Positions 6,534 through 15,637 of a DNA stretch of 34,863 nt are shown here, one piece after another. The number at the start of each line of letters is the position of its first letter. Positions within the stretch are counted from its first letter, which is position 1. Location: positions 380,419 to 415,281 of the forward strand of contig NZ_LT607414.1 of NCBI RefSeq assembly GCF_900095225.1. The letters are read 5' to 3'. Below the pieces are notes generated by a model. It searched no databases. It saw nothing but the letters and a program-made list of their open reading frames with translations, and was not told the origin of the DNA. This stretch comes from Pseudomonas sp. UMAB-08 (GTDB lineage Bacteria; Pseudomonadota; Gammaproteobacteria; Pseudomonadales; Pseudomonadaceae). The translations under genes were made by a program, and so were the position numbers.

Positions 6534-7217
6534 ATGGTGCTTCATCGCGTCCATCACCAGATTCTGCGCAGTCATCATTTGTTCGAGCCGTTGAATGAAG
6601 AACAGCTGGATGAACTGATGAGTACCAGCCACCTACTGAGCATCGACAAAGGCGAACCGCTGTTTCGTCAGGGCGAGCGGGCCGACGCGTTCTATTTCGT
6701 GATTGCCGGAGCAGTGAAAATCTATCGCCTGACGCCTGATGGGCAAGAGAAGGTGTTTGAGGTCATCGGTGAGCGGCAAACCTTTGCCGAGGCGATGATG
6801 CTGATGGACACACCCAACTATGTGGCGTCTGCCGAAGCGATCTGTCCCACTCAGCTCTACCGCTTATCCAACAGCACCTACATGCGCCTGCTGCAGAGCA
6901 ATAGTCGCCTGACCTTTGCCCTGCTCGGCAAGCTGTGTGTGCGCCTGCACCAGCGGGTCAACGAGATCGAAACCCTGTCGCTGAGAAATGCGACCCACCG
7001 GGTCGTGCGGTATCTGCTGACGCAACTGATGCGCCTGCAAACCATTGACAGCCAATTCGAACTGCCTATGGCCAAGCAGCTGATTGCCGGGCATCTCTCC
7101 ATCCAGCCGGAGACGTTTTCGCGAATCATCCGGCGCTTGATCGATGAAAAAATCATCACCCAAGACGGTCGCCAGATCGAGATTCTTGATCGTCTGCGCC
7201 TGGAACAATTCGAGTGA
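6534..7217 (+). CDS. dnr: DNR, NO-sensing CRP/FNR-family regulator of denitrification
   Basis: The 227-residue protein has the same length as P. aeruginosa DNR. Residues 18-120 form the cyclic-nucleotide-type sensor fold (GEPLFRQGERADAFYFVIAG at 40-59), followed by a long dimerisation helix and a winged helix. In the recognition helix, PETFSRIIRRL at 192-202 has the E-x-x-S-R pattern that reads TTGAT half sites. The N-terminal FNR cysteines are absent, so it carries no oxygen-sensing cluster. His14, His15 and His187 are present, residues discussed for heme binding in P. aeruginosa DNR. It lies downstream of the small ORF behind the NorR/sigma54 promoter and overlaps or abuts dnrP. Its likely targets here are the boxes before pdxH, nnrS, norC, norQ and the hemN-like gene. 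Confidence 0.95.
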   Translation: MVLHRVHHQILRSHHLFEPLNEEQLDELMSTSHLLSIDKGEPLFRQGERADAFYFVIAGAVKIYRLTPDGQEKVFEVIGERQTFAEAMMLMDTPNYVASAEAICPTQLYRLSNSTYMRLLQSNSRLTFALLGKLCVRLHQRVNEIETLSLRNATHRVVRYLLTQLMRLQTIDSQFELPMAKQLIAGHLSIQPETFSRIIRRLIDEKIITQDGRQIEILDRLRLEQFE

Positions 7218-7222
7218 GTATC

Positions 7223-7414
7223 ATGCCCACCTGTTTGTATTGCCAACACGCCAACCCCTCACAGGAATCCGAATGCCAACAATGCGGCATGCCTCTGCCA
7301 GCGCTGGCCGAACACGAAGGAGAACGTCGGCAACGCCGATTCTTGTGGTTCTGCATCGGTCTGACGATCTTTTGCGTGACGATGTTTTTCTGGCTACCGC
7401 GCAGCATCCACTGA
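7223..7414 (+). CDS. dnrP: DnrP-like zinc-ribbon membrane protein
   Basis: This 63-residue protein begins with a zinc ribbon, CLYC at residues 4-7 and CQQCG at 18-22, followed by a charged stretch (EHEGERRQRR) and one C-terminal membrane helix (about 39-57). It sits directly after dnr and matches the small protein annotated as DnrP next to dnr in pseudomonads. Its biochemical role is unknown. ATG 7223 is preferred, six bases after the dnr stop; an in-frame GTG at 7214 overlaps the end of dnr and would add three residues. The spacing implies co-translation with dnr. It converges with norD 17 bases further on, with no clear terminator between them. Confidence 0.8.
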   Translation: MPTCLYCQHANPSQESECQQCGMPLPALAEHEGERRQRRFLWFCIGLTIFCVTMFFWLPRSIH

Positions 7415-7431
7415 TGCGGCAGCCACACTGG

Positions 7432-9273
7432 TTAAGGCTGAGTCAGTTGGCGATATAACTGCGGCAAGCGCAGGGGCAATTGCTCGGGCTGACGAATCAA
7501 GGTGTAGCCATTGGCACCGAACATATAAGGCAGGTAATCACCGGCCTCGCGGTCAATGGTGATACAGAATGGCGTCAATCCCTGACGCCGCGCCTCCAGC
7601 ACCGCCTCGCGGGTGTCTTCAACACCGTAGCGTCCCTCATAGAGATCCAGGTCGTTGGGCTTGCCGTCCGTCAGCAGCAACAGCAGTTTGCGTCGCCGTT
7701 TGCAGCCACCCAGTATCTGCGTGGCCTGGCGAATGGCGGCGCCCATGCGCGTGTAATACCCCGGTTTGAGCCCTTGAATGCGGCCTCGGGTGTTGTCGTC
7801 ATAACGCTGGGTAAACGATTTGAGTTCCTGCATGCGCACTTGCTGGCGACGAAGCGAGGAAAACCCGTACAGGGCGAAATCGTCACCCAGCACCGACAGT
7901 GTTTCGCCGAACAGCAGCAGGCTGTCCCTGATCACATCGATCACTCGATGCTCATCGTTCAGGTGGGCGTCGGTGGACATTGATACATCCGCCAGCAGCA
8001 GGCACGCCAGGTCGCGACGCGTCTGGCGTTGCTCCCTGTACAGACCCCGCTCGGCGCACAGACCCTGCTGGCGCTCCACATGAAAATCCAGCCAGGCCTG
8101 CATGTCCAGCTCAGACCCCTGGGGCTGCTGGCGTAACCATTGGCGGTCATTGCGCAGGTGTTCGAACTGACGCCGCAGACGGTGCGCCGATGTCTTTAGC
8201 CGTGACGGTAACGGCTGCGCCAGGCAATCGCGCGGCAGCATCATTTGCAGATTGACGAAACCGTCCTGCATCTGCTGCTTGCGATAGTCCCACTCAGGCA
8301 ACTTGATGCCCTCGCCCAGCGGGATATCGTCGACATCGGCCGGCGGCAAATCCAGGTGCAGCTTCAGGCCGCCGCCCTTGCGCAGACGCGTATGCGACAG
8401 GGTCAATTCGTCCAGGTCATCGGCGACCCGGGCGGCGTCCGGGTCTTCGCTGTCGTCCGACCAACGATCCAGATCCACGTGTTCGGTCCAGCTGAACAGG
8501 TTCTCCAGACGCACCACCAACAGCCCGCCTTTGCTAGTGCTCTCATCAATCCGCTTGGCGCGCTTGCGTCCACCTTTCTGCTCGCCGGGAGGCGTAGCCA
8601 AATACTCTTCCGACTCTTCGCTCAGGTCCGCAGCCTGCGGGCTTGCCAGGTCCTGCGGTGGGTATAGCCACAACGGCAGTGGCCAGGCCGCCCGTTCGCT
8701 ACGGGGAAAATGCTCGACACTGCCCGGCTCGCGCAACGCCTGGCATAGCGCCCGTTCCAGTGCCGCTTCGCCAGCGCTCAACGATGCTGGATCCGGGCGC
8801 AATTGCAGATGCGCATCGACCAGGCGTTTATAGCGAGAACGCAATACGGGGTAGCGCTGTAGCAGCATTTGCGTCCAGCGTTGATTGTCCCGCCCCCAGT
8901 GGCGCATCTGACCGGCCTGTGCCGCCAGCAGCGCCAGCCACCGATACAGTTCCTCATTCAATGCGACCTCCGGGAAGACCGCGAGGCTCGACGGCAAACG
9001 AAGGTTATTCTCGTCGCACCAGGCCAATGGCACTTGTTTGCAGGTACCGGCGATCTGCTGCAACACGTTGCGGCGCAGCAAAAGATCGCGGTCACTGGCG
9101 GCTTCCACACCAATGCCACTGGCGCCGCCCATGGCGCGAAACAACAGCGCCAGCGGTCGTTGCTGGCCGGCCAGTTCGACCCGCGCTTCCGGGAAATCCG
9201 GGCTGGCACGCCGCGTGATAAAGCGATGCCAGACACTGCCTACCCACTCTTCCAGTTCGACGGTAAAGGCCAT
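7432..9273 (-). CDS. norD: NorD, von Willebrand factor A protein for NO reductase activation
   Basis: The 613-residue protein ends in a von Willebrand factor A domain (about 420-610) with a complete metal site: ADVSMST around residues 428-434 gives the D-x-S-x-S motif, and LLTDGKPND near 547 gives the later Asp. The N-terminal 400 residues are the family-specific helical part, with an acidic and basic linker near 215-245. NorD works with the AAA+ protein NorQ as a pair that activates NorCB, probably during insertion of the non-heme iron. It is the third gene of norC-norB-norD, 76 bases after norB, and the gap contains a terminator-like hairpin that may lower its expression. The ATG at 9273 has only a weak AGGG ribosome-binding site. 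Confidence 0.95.
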   Translation of the reverse strand: MAFTVELEEWVGSVWHRFITRRASPDFPEARVELAGQQRPLALLFRAMGGASGIGVEAASDRDLLLRRNVLQQIAGTCKQVPLAWCDENNLRLPSSLAVFPEVALNEELYRWLALLAAQAGQMRHWGRDNQRWTQMLLQRYPVLRSRYKRLVDAHLQLRPDPASLSAGEAALERALCQALREPGSVEHFPRSERAAWPLPLWLYPPQDLASPQAADLSEESEEYLATPPGEQKGGRKRAKRIDESTSKGGLLVVRLENLFSWTEHVDLDRWSDDSEDPDAARVADDLDELTLSHTRLRKGGGLKLHLDLPPADVDDIPLGEGIKLPEWDYRKQQMQDGFVNLQMMLPRDCLAQPLPSRLKTSAHRLRRQFEHLRNDRQWLRQQPQGSELDMQAWLDFHVERQQGLCAERGLYREQRQTRRDLACLLLADVSMSTDAHLNDEHRVIDVIRDSLLLFGETLSVLGDDFALYGFSSLRRQQVRMQELKSFTQRYDDNTRGRIQGLKPGYYTRMGAAIRQATQILGGCKRRRKLLLLLTDGKPNDLDLYEGRYGVEDTREAVLEARRQGLTPFCITIDREAGDYLPYMFGANGYTLIRQPEQLPLRLPQLYRQLTQP

Positions 9274-9297
9274 GGTTTATTGCCCTGTCTGAAAACC

Positions 9298-9326
9298 AAA
9301 AACGGCCCGCTGTATCAGCCGGGCCG
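9298..9326 (-). terminator. Terminator or attenuator hairpin between norB and norD
   Basis: Read leftward, CGGCCCGGCTG (9326-9316) can pair with CAGCGGGCCG (9312-9303), forming a GC-rich stem with a three-base loop and one bulge, and is followed by five T residues. This is a classical intrinsic-terminator shape lying inside the norCBD operon. Partial termination would give much more NorCB than NorD. It could also protect the norCB mRNA end after processing. Confidence 0.6.
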
Positions 9327-9349
9327 ACTTTTCCAGCCGTTTCACCGGC

Positions 9350-10780
<1,431 letters not shown>

Positions 10781-11221
10781 TCAGCCCTCCTTGTTTGGCG
10801 GCCAGCCATTGGTGTTGATTTTCGAGCTCCACTTGAGGAACTCCGCGATGTCGTCCACCTCCTGATTGCTCAGGTTGAACTGAGGCATTGCTCGCCGACC
10901 TGGCACGCCTAGCGGCTGTAGCTTCATCCAGGCATGCAGAAAGGGTTTGAAACCCTCCTCCCCGCCGCGCCGCTGGAACACGTTACCCAGTTCAGGCGCG
11001 AAGTAAGCGCCCTCGCCCAGTAGCGTGTGGCAGCCGATGCAGTTGTTTTGCTCCCAAACCAACTTGCCGCGCACCACTGACTCGGTTAACTGCGCTTCAT
11101 TGCTGCGGACTGGAAAGGTCTGTTCGGTGTGATAGGTCAAGGCCAGGAATATCAGGAAGAAGAAAATGCTTCCCCCGAAGTAGATATTCCTGGCCATGCC
11201 TTTAGTGAAGGTCTCTGACAT
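10781..11221 (-). CDS. norC: Nitric oxide reductase cytochrome c subunit NorC
   Basis: The 146-residue membrane-anchored cytochrome c passes electrons from periplasmic donors to NorB. An N-terminal anchor helix covers about residues 13-30, the heme c site CIGCH is at 61-65, and the axial Met is Met112 in RRAMPQF. The length equals that of P. aeruginosa NorC. ATG 11221 was chosen because AGAGGAAG lies a few bases upstream; a longer frame reaching into the promoter is spurious. A perfect ANR/DNR box is centred 64 bases upstream, with a TATCAT -10 at the right distance. In other pseudomonads norF or nirQ genes lie directly upstream; here an inserted patch separates them. Confidence 0.98.
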   Translation of the reverse strand: MSETFTKGMARNIYFGGSIFFFLIFLALTYHTEQTFPVRSNEAQLTESVVRGKLVWEQNNCIGCHTLLGEGAYFAPELGNVFQRRGGEEGFKPFLHAWMKLQPLGVPGRRAMPQFNLSNQEVDDIAEFLKWSSKINTNGWPPNKEG

Positions 11222-11278
11222 AGCCGCTTCCTCTTTGCTTGGCCTGTCCATGATAGGAAGCGAAGGGCTGAAACCTGC

Positions 11279-11292
11279 TTGATGGCGATCAA
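11279..11292 (-). promoter_or_regulatory. ANR/DNR box of norCBD
   Basis: TTGATGGCGATCAA is a perfect TTGAT-N4-ATCAA palindrome. Its centre lies 33 bases from a -10-like TATCAT (complement of 11250-11255), giving a start near 11243 and a leader of about 22 bases. The norCB promoter is the best-known DNR target in P. aeruginosa, so DNR control is well supported. From 11293 to 11450 I see no gene; this stretch probably belongs to the left edge of the inserted patch. Confidence 0.92.
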
Positions 11293-11450
11293 GAAAGTCA
11301 GATGGTTTTGGTCGGGTATCCACATCAAAAAGTCGCTCGACTTAGTATGTTGTCCCTGGCAGGTCGAGGGTGGGTCCATGTGCTATTTACAGTTAAGTGG
11401 TTGAAATATAAGCGCAAAGTTTTAGAAATTTGTAGATACCGTCTTGACCT

Positions 11451-11640
11451 TCAATGAGCAAGCGCCAGTTTTGAGTCAAACGGCTTCCCTGACTTAAGCA
11501 CGCCATAAACGATATGAAGCAGCTTACGCATCGCCGCGCAGCGGAGATCAGCTCTTCGGTCGATACCAGTGGCCGTCCGATAGAGCTGAATCGGGAATAA
11601 TCCCACCAGACATTTAGCTTTAATTGACTGACCAAGGGCA
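11451..11640 (-). pseudogene. Remnant of an IS110-family transposase
   Basis: The leftward frame ends with AAMRKLLHIVYGVLKSGKPF followed by DSKLALAH, the characteristic C-terminus of IS110/IS1111-group transposases. Just before it, KAKCLVGLFP resembles the family's conserved LVGLxP region, but the roughly 50 residues that normally lie between the two blocks are missing, and nothing of the N-terminal DEDD catalytic domain remains. It is therefore an internally deleted, inactive 3' remnant. Terminal inverted repeats were not found. It lies between norC and an AT-richer lipoprotein gene, in a patch that appears inserted into the nor cluster. Confidence 0.6.
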
Positions 11641-11658
11641 CTGGAACAGGTTTTTTTC

Positions 11659-12090
11659 CTACCAGAACTGCCCACGCACGTACCTATTCATTGCTGCTTG
11701 ATTAGCCTTTAAGCATCCGACGTGAAACTCAACAGTTACTTTCCCCGTACTCTCCTTGCACGCCTTAATTTTGGCGATTAGTGCGTGGCGATTACTCTCG
11801 TACCATTCAATCGTTTTAAGATTCTCAGGAGTATCTCTTGCAGCAGCCAAGTTCTTTTCTTCTTCAAGTTTCCTTAGATTCATACTCGTAGTGTAAAATG
11901 CAGATCGTGCGTTAGTACACCGCGTGTAGTGCGGCATAGGATTGTACTTTGTTGGGTGGTCGCAGCGACTTAGGGTTCGATGTATCTCGGATGGATTGTC
12001 GACAAACCATTCAACCGTAGGTGCTTTTTCGTCCCCGCATCCGACCAATATAAAAGAGAAAATCAGTACAACAGAGAGTCTTGCACTCAT
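11659..12090 (-). CDS. Lipoprotein with two EexN-like units
   Basis: The 143-residue product has a lipoprotein signal: Arg4, a hydrophobic core, and the lipobox LVGC with Cys18. After it come two similar units. Unit 1 (about 25-66) starts TVEWFVDNPSE with Cys43 and Cys58; unit 2 (about 93-133) starts TIEWYESNRHA with Cys111 and Cys126. Trp to first Cys is 15 residues and Cys to Cys 15 residues in both. The pattern resembles EexN entry-exclusion lipoproteins of conjugative elements, which normally have one unit, so the assignment is by motif only. ATG 12090 was chosen because it gives a proper signal peptide; its ribosome-binding site (ACAGGT) is weak. Base composition is more AT-rich than the nor genes, pointing to transfer. 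Confidence 0.7.
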   Translation of the reverse strand: MSARLSVVLIFSFILVGCGDEKAPTVEWFVDNPSEIHRTLSRCDHPTKYNPMPHYTRCTNARSAFYTTSMNLRKLEEEKNLAAARDTPENLKTIEWYESNRHALIAKIKACKESTGKVTVEFHVGCLKANQAAMNRYVRGQFW

Positions 12091-12265
12091 ACCTGTAAGT
12101 TTTGACAAGTACATTGGCTGGAGTGTTCTGGATTTGCTCATGCCGATCTTCGCTCTTAAAAACGGCGACTTTGGCAAGCCAACCCAGCTAAAAATGCAGG
12201 AGAGCTCAACTTTTGATGTAGGATAAATCCGAATTTTTTCTGCGGCCCTGTACACCTGCTTTTAA

Positions 12266-12484
12266 ACCCTATTCATCGGCCTCGGCGTCTGGCGCCACAA
12301 CCACAACAAACGCGCCGCCATCATCCCTACCCGCTTCAACCGCCAACGCCGCGAAATGACGCTGTGGGGCACCCCCAACTACCTAACCGAATGGGAAGTC
12401 CGCCGCTTCAAGGAAAAGGGCCAACAGGCGTTGCCCGAGGCAATGCGTCGATGGTCGGAACCGTTGCTTTTTCAGGTTGGTTAA
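12266..12484 (+). pseudogene. 3' fragment of an unidentified gene
   Basis: An open rightward frame without a start at its beginning follows a stop at 12263-12265 and ends at TAA 12482-12484. It encodes about 72 residues beginning with a short hydrophobic end (LFIGLGVW), then RHNHNKRAAIIPTRFNRQRR and a C-terminal part with EWEVRRF and RRWSEPLLFQ. The hydrophobic stretch followed by RFNRQRR resembles large membrane proteins of the DUF6708 type found near T6SS genes, but that is a weak guess. The first internal ATG (12356) would leave only 42 codons. Its stop shares TTAA with the norF stop, so this fragment marks the right border of the inserted patch. The stretch 12091-12265 holds no gene. Confidence 0.45.
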
Positions 12485-12738
12485 GCGACCGACACCAGGG
12501 TCAGCCCGACCCCAGTCGCCAGAACCACTGCCCAGCTCAACATCAACCTGCGCCACAGTCGCGGCGCATGGCGCATTTCCATAAAGCCGTCGGCGATCAG
12601 CCAGGCCTTGCCGACGGCAACCAGCAAGATGGCAATGGACAGCGGCAGAGTCGCACCAGCATGCCCCAGCACCACGGTGCACACGCTTAAGGCAGCCAGC
12701 GCTGCCCAGCAGACGACCAGAACCCTGGAAGCAGCCAT
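12481..12738 (-). CDS. norF: NorF, small subunit-IV-like membrane protein
   Basis: The 85-residue protein has three predicted membrane helices (about 5-23, 31-48 and 64-82) joined by short loops containing ADGFMEMRHAP. It matches the small cytochrome-oxidase subunit IV-like protein encoded after norE in denitrifiers (nirP in P. aeruginosa). NorE and NorF are not catalytic but support full NO reductase activity. The ATG is preceded by GAGG, ten bases after the norE stop, so it is the last gene of the norQ-norE-norF operon. Immediately downstream lies the gene fragment of the inserted patch, which separates it from norC. Confidence 0.85.
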   Translation of the reverse strand: MAASRVLVVCWAALAALSVCTVVLGHAGATLPLSIAILLVAVGKAWLIADGFMEMRHAPRLWRRLMLSWAVVLATGVGLTLVSVA

Positions 12739-12748
12739 GAGAACCTCG

Positions 12749-13336
12749 TCAGTTCAGAACGTAGACCAGCGGAAACAGCACGACCCAGATCAGATCGACC
12801 ATGTGCCAATACAGCACGCCGGATTCAAACCCGCTACGGTTGTTGGCGTCGTACAGGCCACGGCGGCAACGCTCGGCGAGCCATCCGAGAATCAGCATGC
12901 CGAGTAATACATGAAGGAAATGAAACCCGGTGAGGATCCAGTACAGGGTGAAAAACGTGTTGTGCTCCATGCCCAGCCCAGAGGCCAGCAAATGCCGGTA
13001 CTCAGTGAGCTTCAACACCACGTAGACACTGGCAGCCAGCAAGGCCGCCAGCAGAAATGAGGCACCGTGACGGGCCCGCGATCGCCTGATCTGCTCCTGA
13101 GCCAGCGCAGCAAATAGCCCGGCAGTAAGCAGGCTCAACGTCATCGCCAATCCAGTCGAGCTGTTGAGCAACTGGCGGCTTTCGCTAAACACCTGGGGTT
13201 TCAGTGTCTGGGTCACCGCGAACGTGAGGATCAGGATCGCGAACACCGAGAGCTCGGCGAGGATGAAAAACCACATCGCCAGATCACCCGGTAAATGTCC
13301 CTGAGACGCGGTAGCGGTTTCAGGCGAAGTGGACAT
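12749..13336 (-). CDS. norE: NorE, cytochrome oxidase subunit III-like protein
   Basis: The 195-residue protein belongs to the cytochrome c oxidase subunit III family and has five predicted membrane helices. Family marks are GDLAMWFFILAELSVF near residue 16, HNTFFTLYWILTGFHFLHVL near 130, and the ending VLYWHMVDLIWVVLFPLVY. It supports assembly or stability of NO reductase rather than catalysis. ATG 13336 follows a TTG codon that is also open; the ATG is preferred. The start overlaps the end of norQ by 17 bases, so translation is coupled, and norF follows after ten bases. Confidence 0.92.
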   Translation of the reverse strand: MSTSPETATASQGHLPGDLAMWFFILAELSVFAILILTFAVTQTLKPQVFSESRQLLNSSTGLAMTLSLLTAGLFAALAQEQIRRSRARHGASFLLAALLAASVYVVLKLTEYRHLLASGLGMEHNTFFTLYWILTGFHFLHVLLGMLILGWLAERCRRGLYDANNRSGFESGVLYWHMVDLIWVVLFPLVYVLN

Positions 13337-14123
13337 CAACCACGTCCATCAGCGCTGCAACGGTCAGCGGATCATCGCTCAGCGGCTCAGCCAGACAGGC
13401 CATGCACGCCTCACGCGGGCTCATGCCGGAATGGATCATTCTTGCCGTGAAAATCAGCAACCGCGTGGATGCAACTTCTTCCAGATCATGTTGATCCAGC
13501 CGCCGCAGGGCCTGTCCCAACCTGACCACCTGCGCCGCCAGCGCGACGTCCACCTGGGCCTCTCTAGCGACAATGCGCTCTTCATCGGCCACCGGCGGAT
13601 AGCCAAAGCGCATCGCCACGAAGCGCTGTCGCGTGCTGGGTTTCATGCCTTTGAGCAGGTTCTGGTAACCGGGGTTGTAAGACACCACCAGCATGAAGGA
13701 CGGCGGCGCCTGCAGAACCTCCCCGGTGCGCTCCAGGAACAGCTCTCGACGATCATCGGCCAGCGGATGCAGGACCACCACCGTGTCCTGGCGCGCCTCG
13801 ACCACTTCGTCGAGGTAACAGATGCCGCCTTCACGCACCGCGCGGGTCAGCGGCCCATCCTGCCACCAGGTGCCCTGGGCACCAATCAAATGACGGCCGA
13901 TCAGGTCGGCAGCGCTCAGGTCGTCGTGGCACGCTACGGTGTACAGCGGCAGTTTCAGCCGATGGGCCATGTGCTGGACAAACCGGGTCTTGCCGCAGCC
14001 CGTGGGGCCTTTGATCAGGACCGGCATGCCATGTCGCCAGGCTTGCTCGAACAATGCCTCTTCATTGCTCAGCGGTTGGTAGAAGGGTTCGGCCTTGTGT
14101 TCGAAAGAATGCGTACGGTCCAC
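13320..14123 (-). CDS. norQ: NorQ/NirQ, MoxR-type AAA+ activator of NO reductase
   Basis: The 267-residue ATPase is highly similar to P. aeruginosa NirQ by eye. It has Walker A GPTGCGKT at about 39-46, Walker B GGICYLDEVVE near 100-109, sensor-type SYNPGYQNLLKG near 175, and the C-terminal LAEPLSDDP block. With NorD it remodels NorCB, probably for insertion of non-heme iron. The start is uncertain: GTG 14123 is preferred because GAGGTG lies a few bases upstream, while TTG 14138 would add five residues and lacks a good ribosome-binding site. It heads norQ-norE-norF, with an ANR/DNR box upstream that overlaps the end of hemN. Confidence 0.94.
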   Translation of the reverse strand: MDRTHSFEHKAEPFYQPLSNEEALFEQAWRHGMPVLIKGPTGCGKTRFVQHMAHRLKLPLYTVACHDDLSAADLIGRHLIGAQGTWWQDGPLTRAVREGGICYLDEVVEARQDTVVVLHPLADDRRELFLERTGEVLQAPPSFMLVVSYNPGYQNLLKGMKPSTRQRFVAMRFGYPPVADEERIVAREAQVDVALAAQVVRLGQALRRLDQHDLEEVASTRLLIFTARMIHSGMSPREACMACLAEPLSDDPLTVAALMDVVDVHFA

Positions 14124-14216
14124 GGGCACCTCATGCAAGAGCAGGACTCAACAGCGAGTTTGAGGACCACGCTACGGGTGCCCACGACAACCTGGCAAGC
14201 GACATGGCCGACAAAC

Positions 14217-14230
14217 TTGATCGCCGTCAA
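14217..14230 (-). promoter_or_regulatory. ANR/DNR box of norQEF
   Basis: TTGATCGCCGTCAA fits TTGAY-N4-RTCAA exactly. It overlaps the last codons and stop of hemN (14227-14229). The centre is about 100 bases from the chosen norQ start, further than at norC, so the leader would be about 58 bases. No clear -10 element was found at the expected place, which weakens the case somewhat. Confidence 0.65.
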
Positions 14231-15615
14231 ACGGTGCGTGAAAACTGCCCTTTTTGCTCGCCCCCGAGATAGGCGTCAAACGCCATAGCGGCACTGCGCA
14301 TCATCAAATGCCCTCGCGGCAACAGCACCAACGCGTCCTCGTGAATCTGCAGCAGCCCATCGCTGACATGCTCGTCCAGCTGCGCCAGTGCATCGGCAAA
14401 GTACTCGGTAAAGCGGATGCCATGCTGCGTTTCGAATTTTTCGAAACTGATCCGTCCGTGACACATCAGATCGCTGATCAGCTCGCGACGCAGCACGTCA
14501 TCGGCGCTCAACCTGTAGCCACGATGCACTGGCAATAGCCCTTGATCCAGACGCGCGTAGTACTGGGAAAGCTCCTTGACGCTCTGGCTGTAGCTATCAC
14601 CGACCTTGCCAATAGCGGATACGCCAAGGCCGATCAAATCGCAGTCGGCATGGGTTGAATAGCCCTGAAAATTGCGTTGCAGGGTGCCGTTTGCGCGGGC
14701 TAACGCCAGCTCATCTTCCGGCAAGGCGAAATGATCCATGCCGATATAGACATAACCGGCCTCGGTCAGACGGCGGATGGTCAGTTCAAGCAACTCCAGC
14801 TTGCGCTCGGGTGGCGGCATGTCCGCCAGGCGAATCAGCCGTTGCGCGCGCACCAGTTCCGGCAGATGGGCATAGCTGTAGGCGGCAATCCGGTCCGGAC
14901 GCAGTGCGATGATCTTGCCAAGGGTGACATCGAAACTCTTTACGGTTTGCAACGGCAGGCCGTAAATCAGGTCGACACTGACCGACTTGAATCGGGCCTG
15001 ACGAGCGGCCGCGACCAGCGCGTAAATCTGTTCTTCGCTTTGCTGACGATTAACCGCGGCTTGCACCTCGGGATCGAAGTCCTGCACGCCGAAGCTCAGG
15101 CGATTGAAGCCCAACTGGCGCAGCGATTGAATCTGCTCGGTGCTGATGGTGCGCGGGTCGACTTCAATAGAGAACTCGTGATCATCGCTGTCATCCATAT
15201 CAAATGCTTGATGCAGGCAGTCCATCAGGTCGGCCAGTTGCTCGCCGGTCAAGTAAGTCGGCGTGCCACCGCCCAGGTGCAGTTGCGTGAGTTTGCGGGT
15301 GCTGTCGAACAAGGCCGCCTGCATGGCGATTTCACGTTTGAGGTACGTCAGGTACTCGACGGCGCGATGCGTTTTCTGGGTAATGATTTTATTGCAGGCA
15401 CAGTAGTAGCAAAGGCTCTTGCAAAACGGAATGTGGATATACACCGACAGCGACTTGGGAACGGCCGCCTGATTACTGTCCCGGGCGGCACGCTGGTAAT
15501 CGTCGACAGCAAACGCCTGATGGAACTGTGGCGCGGTGGGATAAGAGGTGTAGCGCGGCCCTGGGCGATCATACTTTTCGACCAGTGCTCGATTGAAATC
15601 AAACGCAGAATTCAT
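14227..15615 (-). CDS. hemN: Oxygen-independent coproporphyrinogen III dehydrogenase HemN
   Basis: The 462-residue radical-SAM enzyme makes protoporphyrinogen IX from coproporphyrinogen III without oxygen, supplying heme for anaerobic respiration. The N-terminal RPGPRYTSYPTAPQF is typical of true HemN. The [4Fe-4S] motif reads FCKSLCYYCACN, with Cys65, Cys69, Cys72 and the extra Cys74 of HemN. GGGTPTYL (SAM site) and YSYAHLP also match. ATG 15615 was chosen over the upstream TTG; its ribosome-binding site is weak. It starts 22 bases after a hemN-like paralogue and is probably transcribed with it from the DNR box at 17043. Confidence 0.96.
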   Translation of the reverse strand: MNSAFDFNRALVEKYDRPGPRYTSYPTAPQFHQAFAVDDYQRAARDSNQAAVPKSLSVYIHIPFCKSLCYYCACNKIITQKTHRAVEYLTYLKREIAMQAALFDSTRKLTQLHLGGGTPTYLTGEQLADLMDCLHQAFDMDDSDDHEFSIEVDPRTISTEQIQSLRQLGFNRLSFGVQDFDPEVQAAVNRQQSEEQIYALVAAARQARFKSVSVDLIYGLPLQTVKSFDVTLGKIIALRPDRIAAYSYAHLPELVRAQRLIRLADMPPPERKLELLELTIRRLTEAGYVYIGMDHFALPEDELALARANGTLQRNFQGYSTHADCDLIGLGVSAIGKVGDSYSQSVKELSQYYARLDQGLLPVHRGYRLSADDVLRRELISDLMCHGRISFEKFETQHGIRFTEYFADALAQLDEHVSDGLLQIHEDALVLLPRGHLMMRSAAMAFDAYLGGEQKGQFSRTV

Positions 15616-15637
15616 GATCAATCAACTCTCAGTTGGG

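Noticed and set aside
11393..11641. 82-codon leftward frame next to norC
   Set aside because: It overlaps the frame that gives the clear IS110 C-terminus, and itself matches nothing.
13329..14288. Long rightward open frame of about 319 codons
   Set aside because: It is antisense to norQ, has no recognisable domain, and norQ on the other strand is unambiguous.
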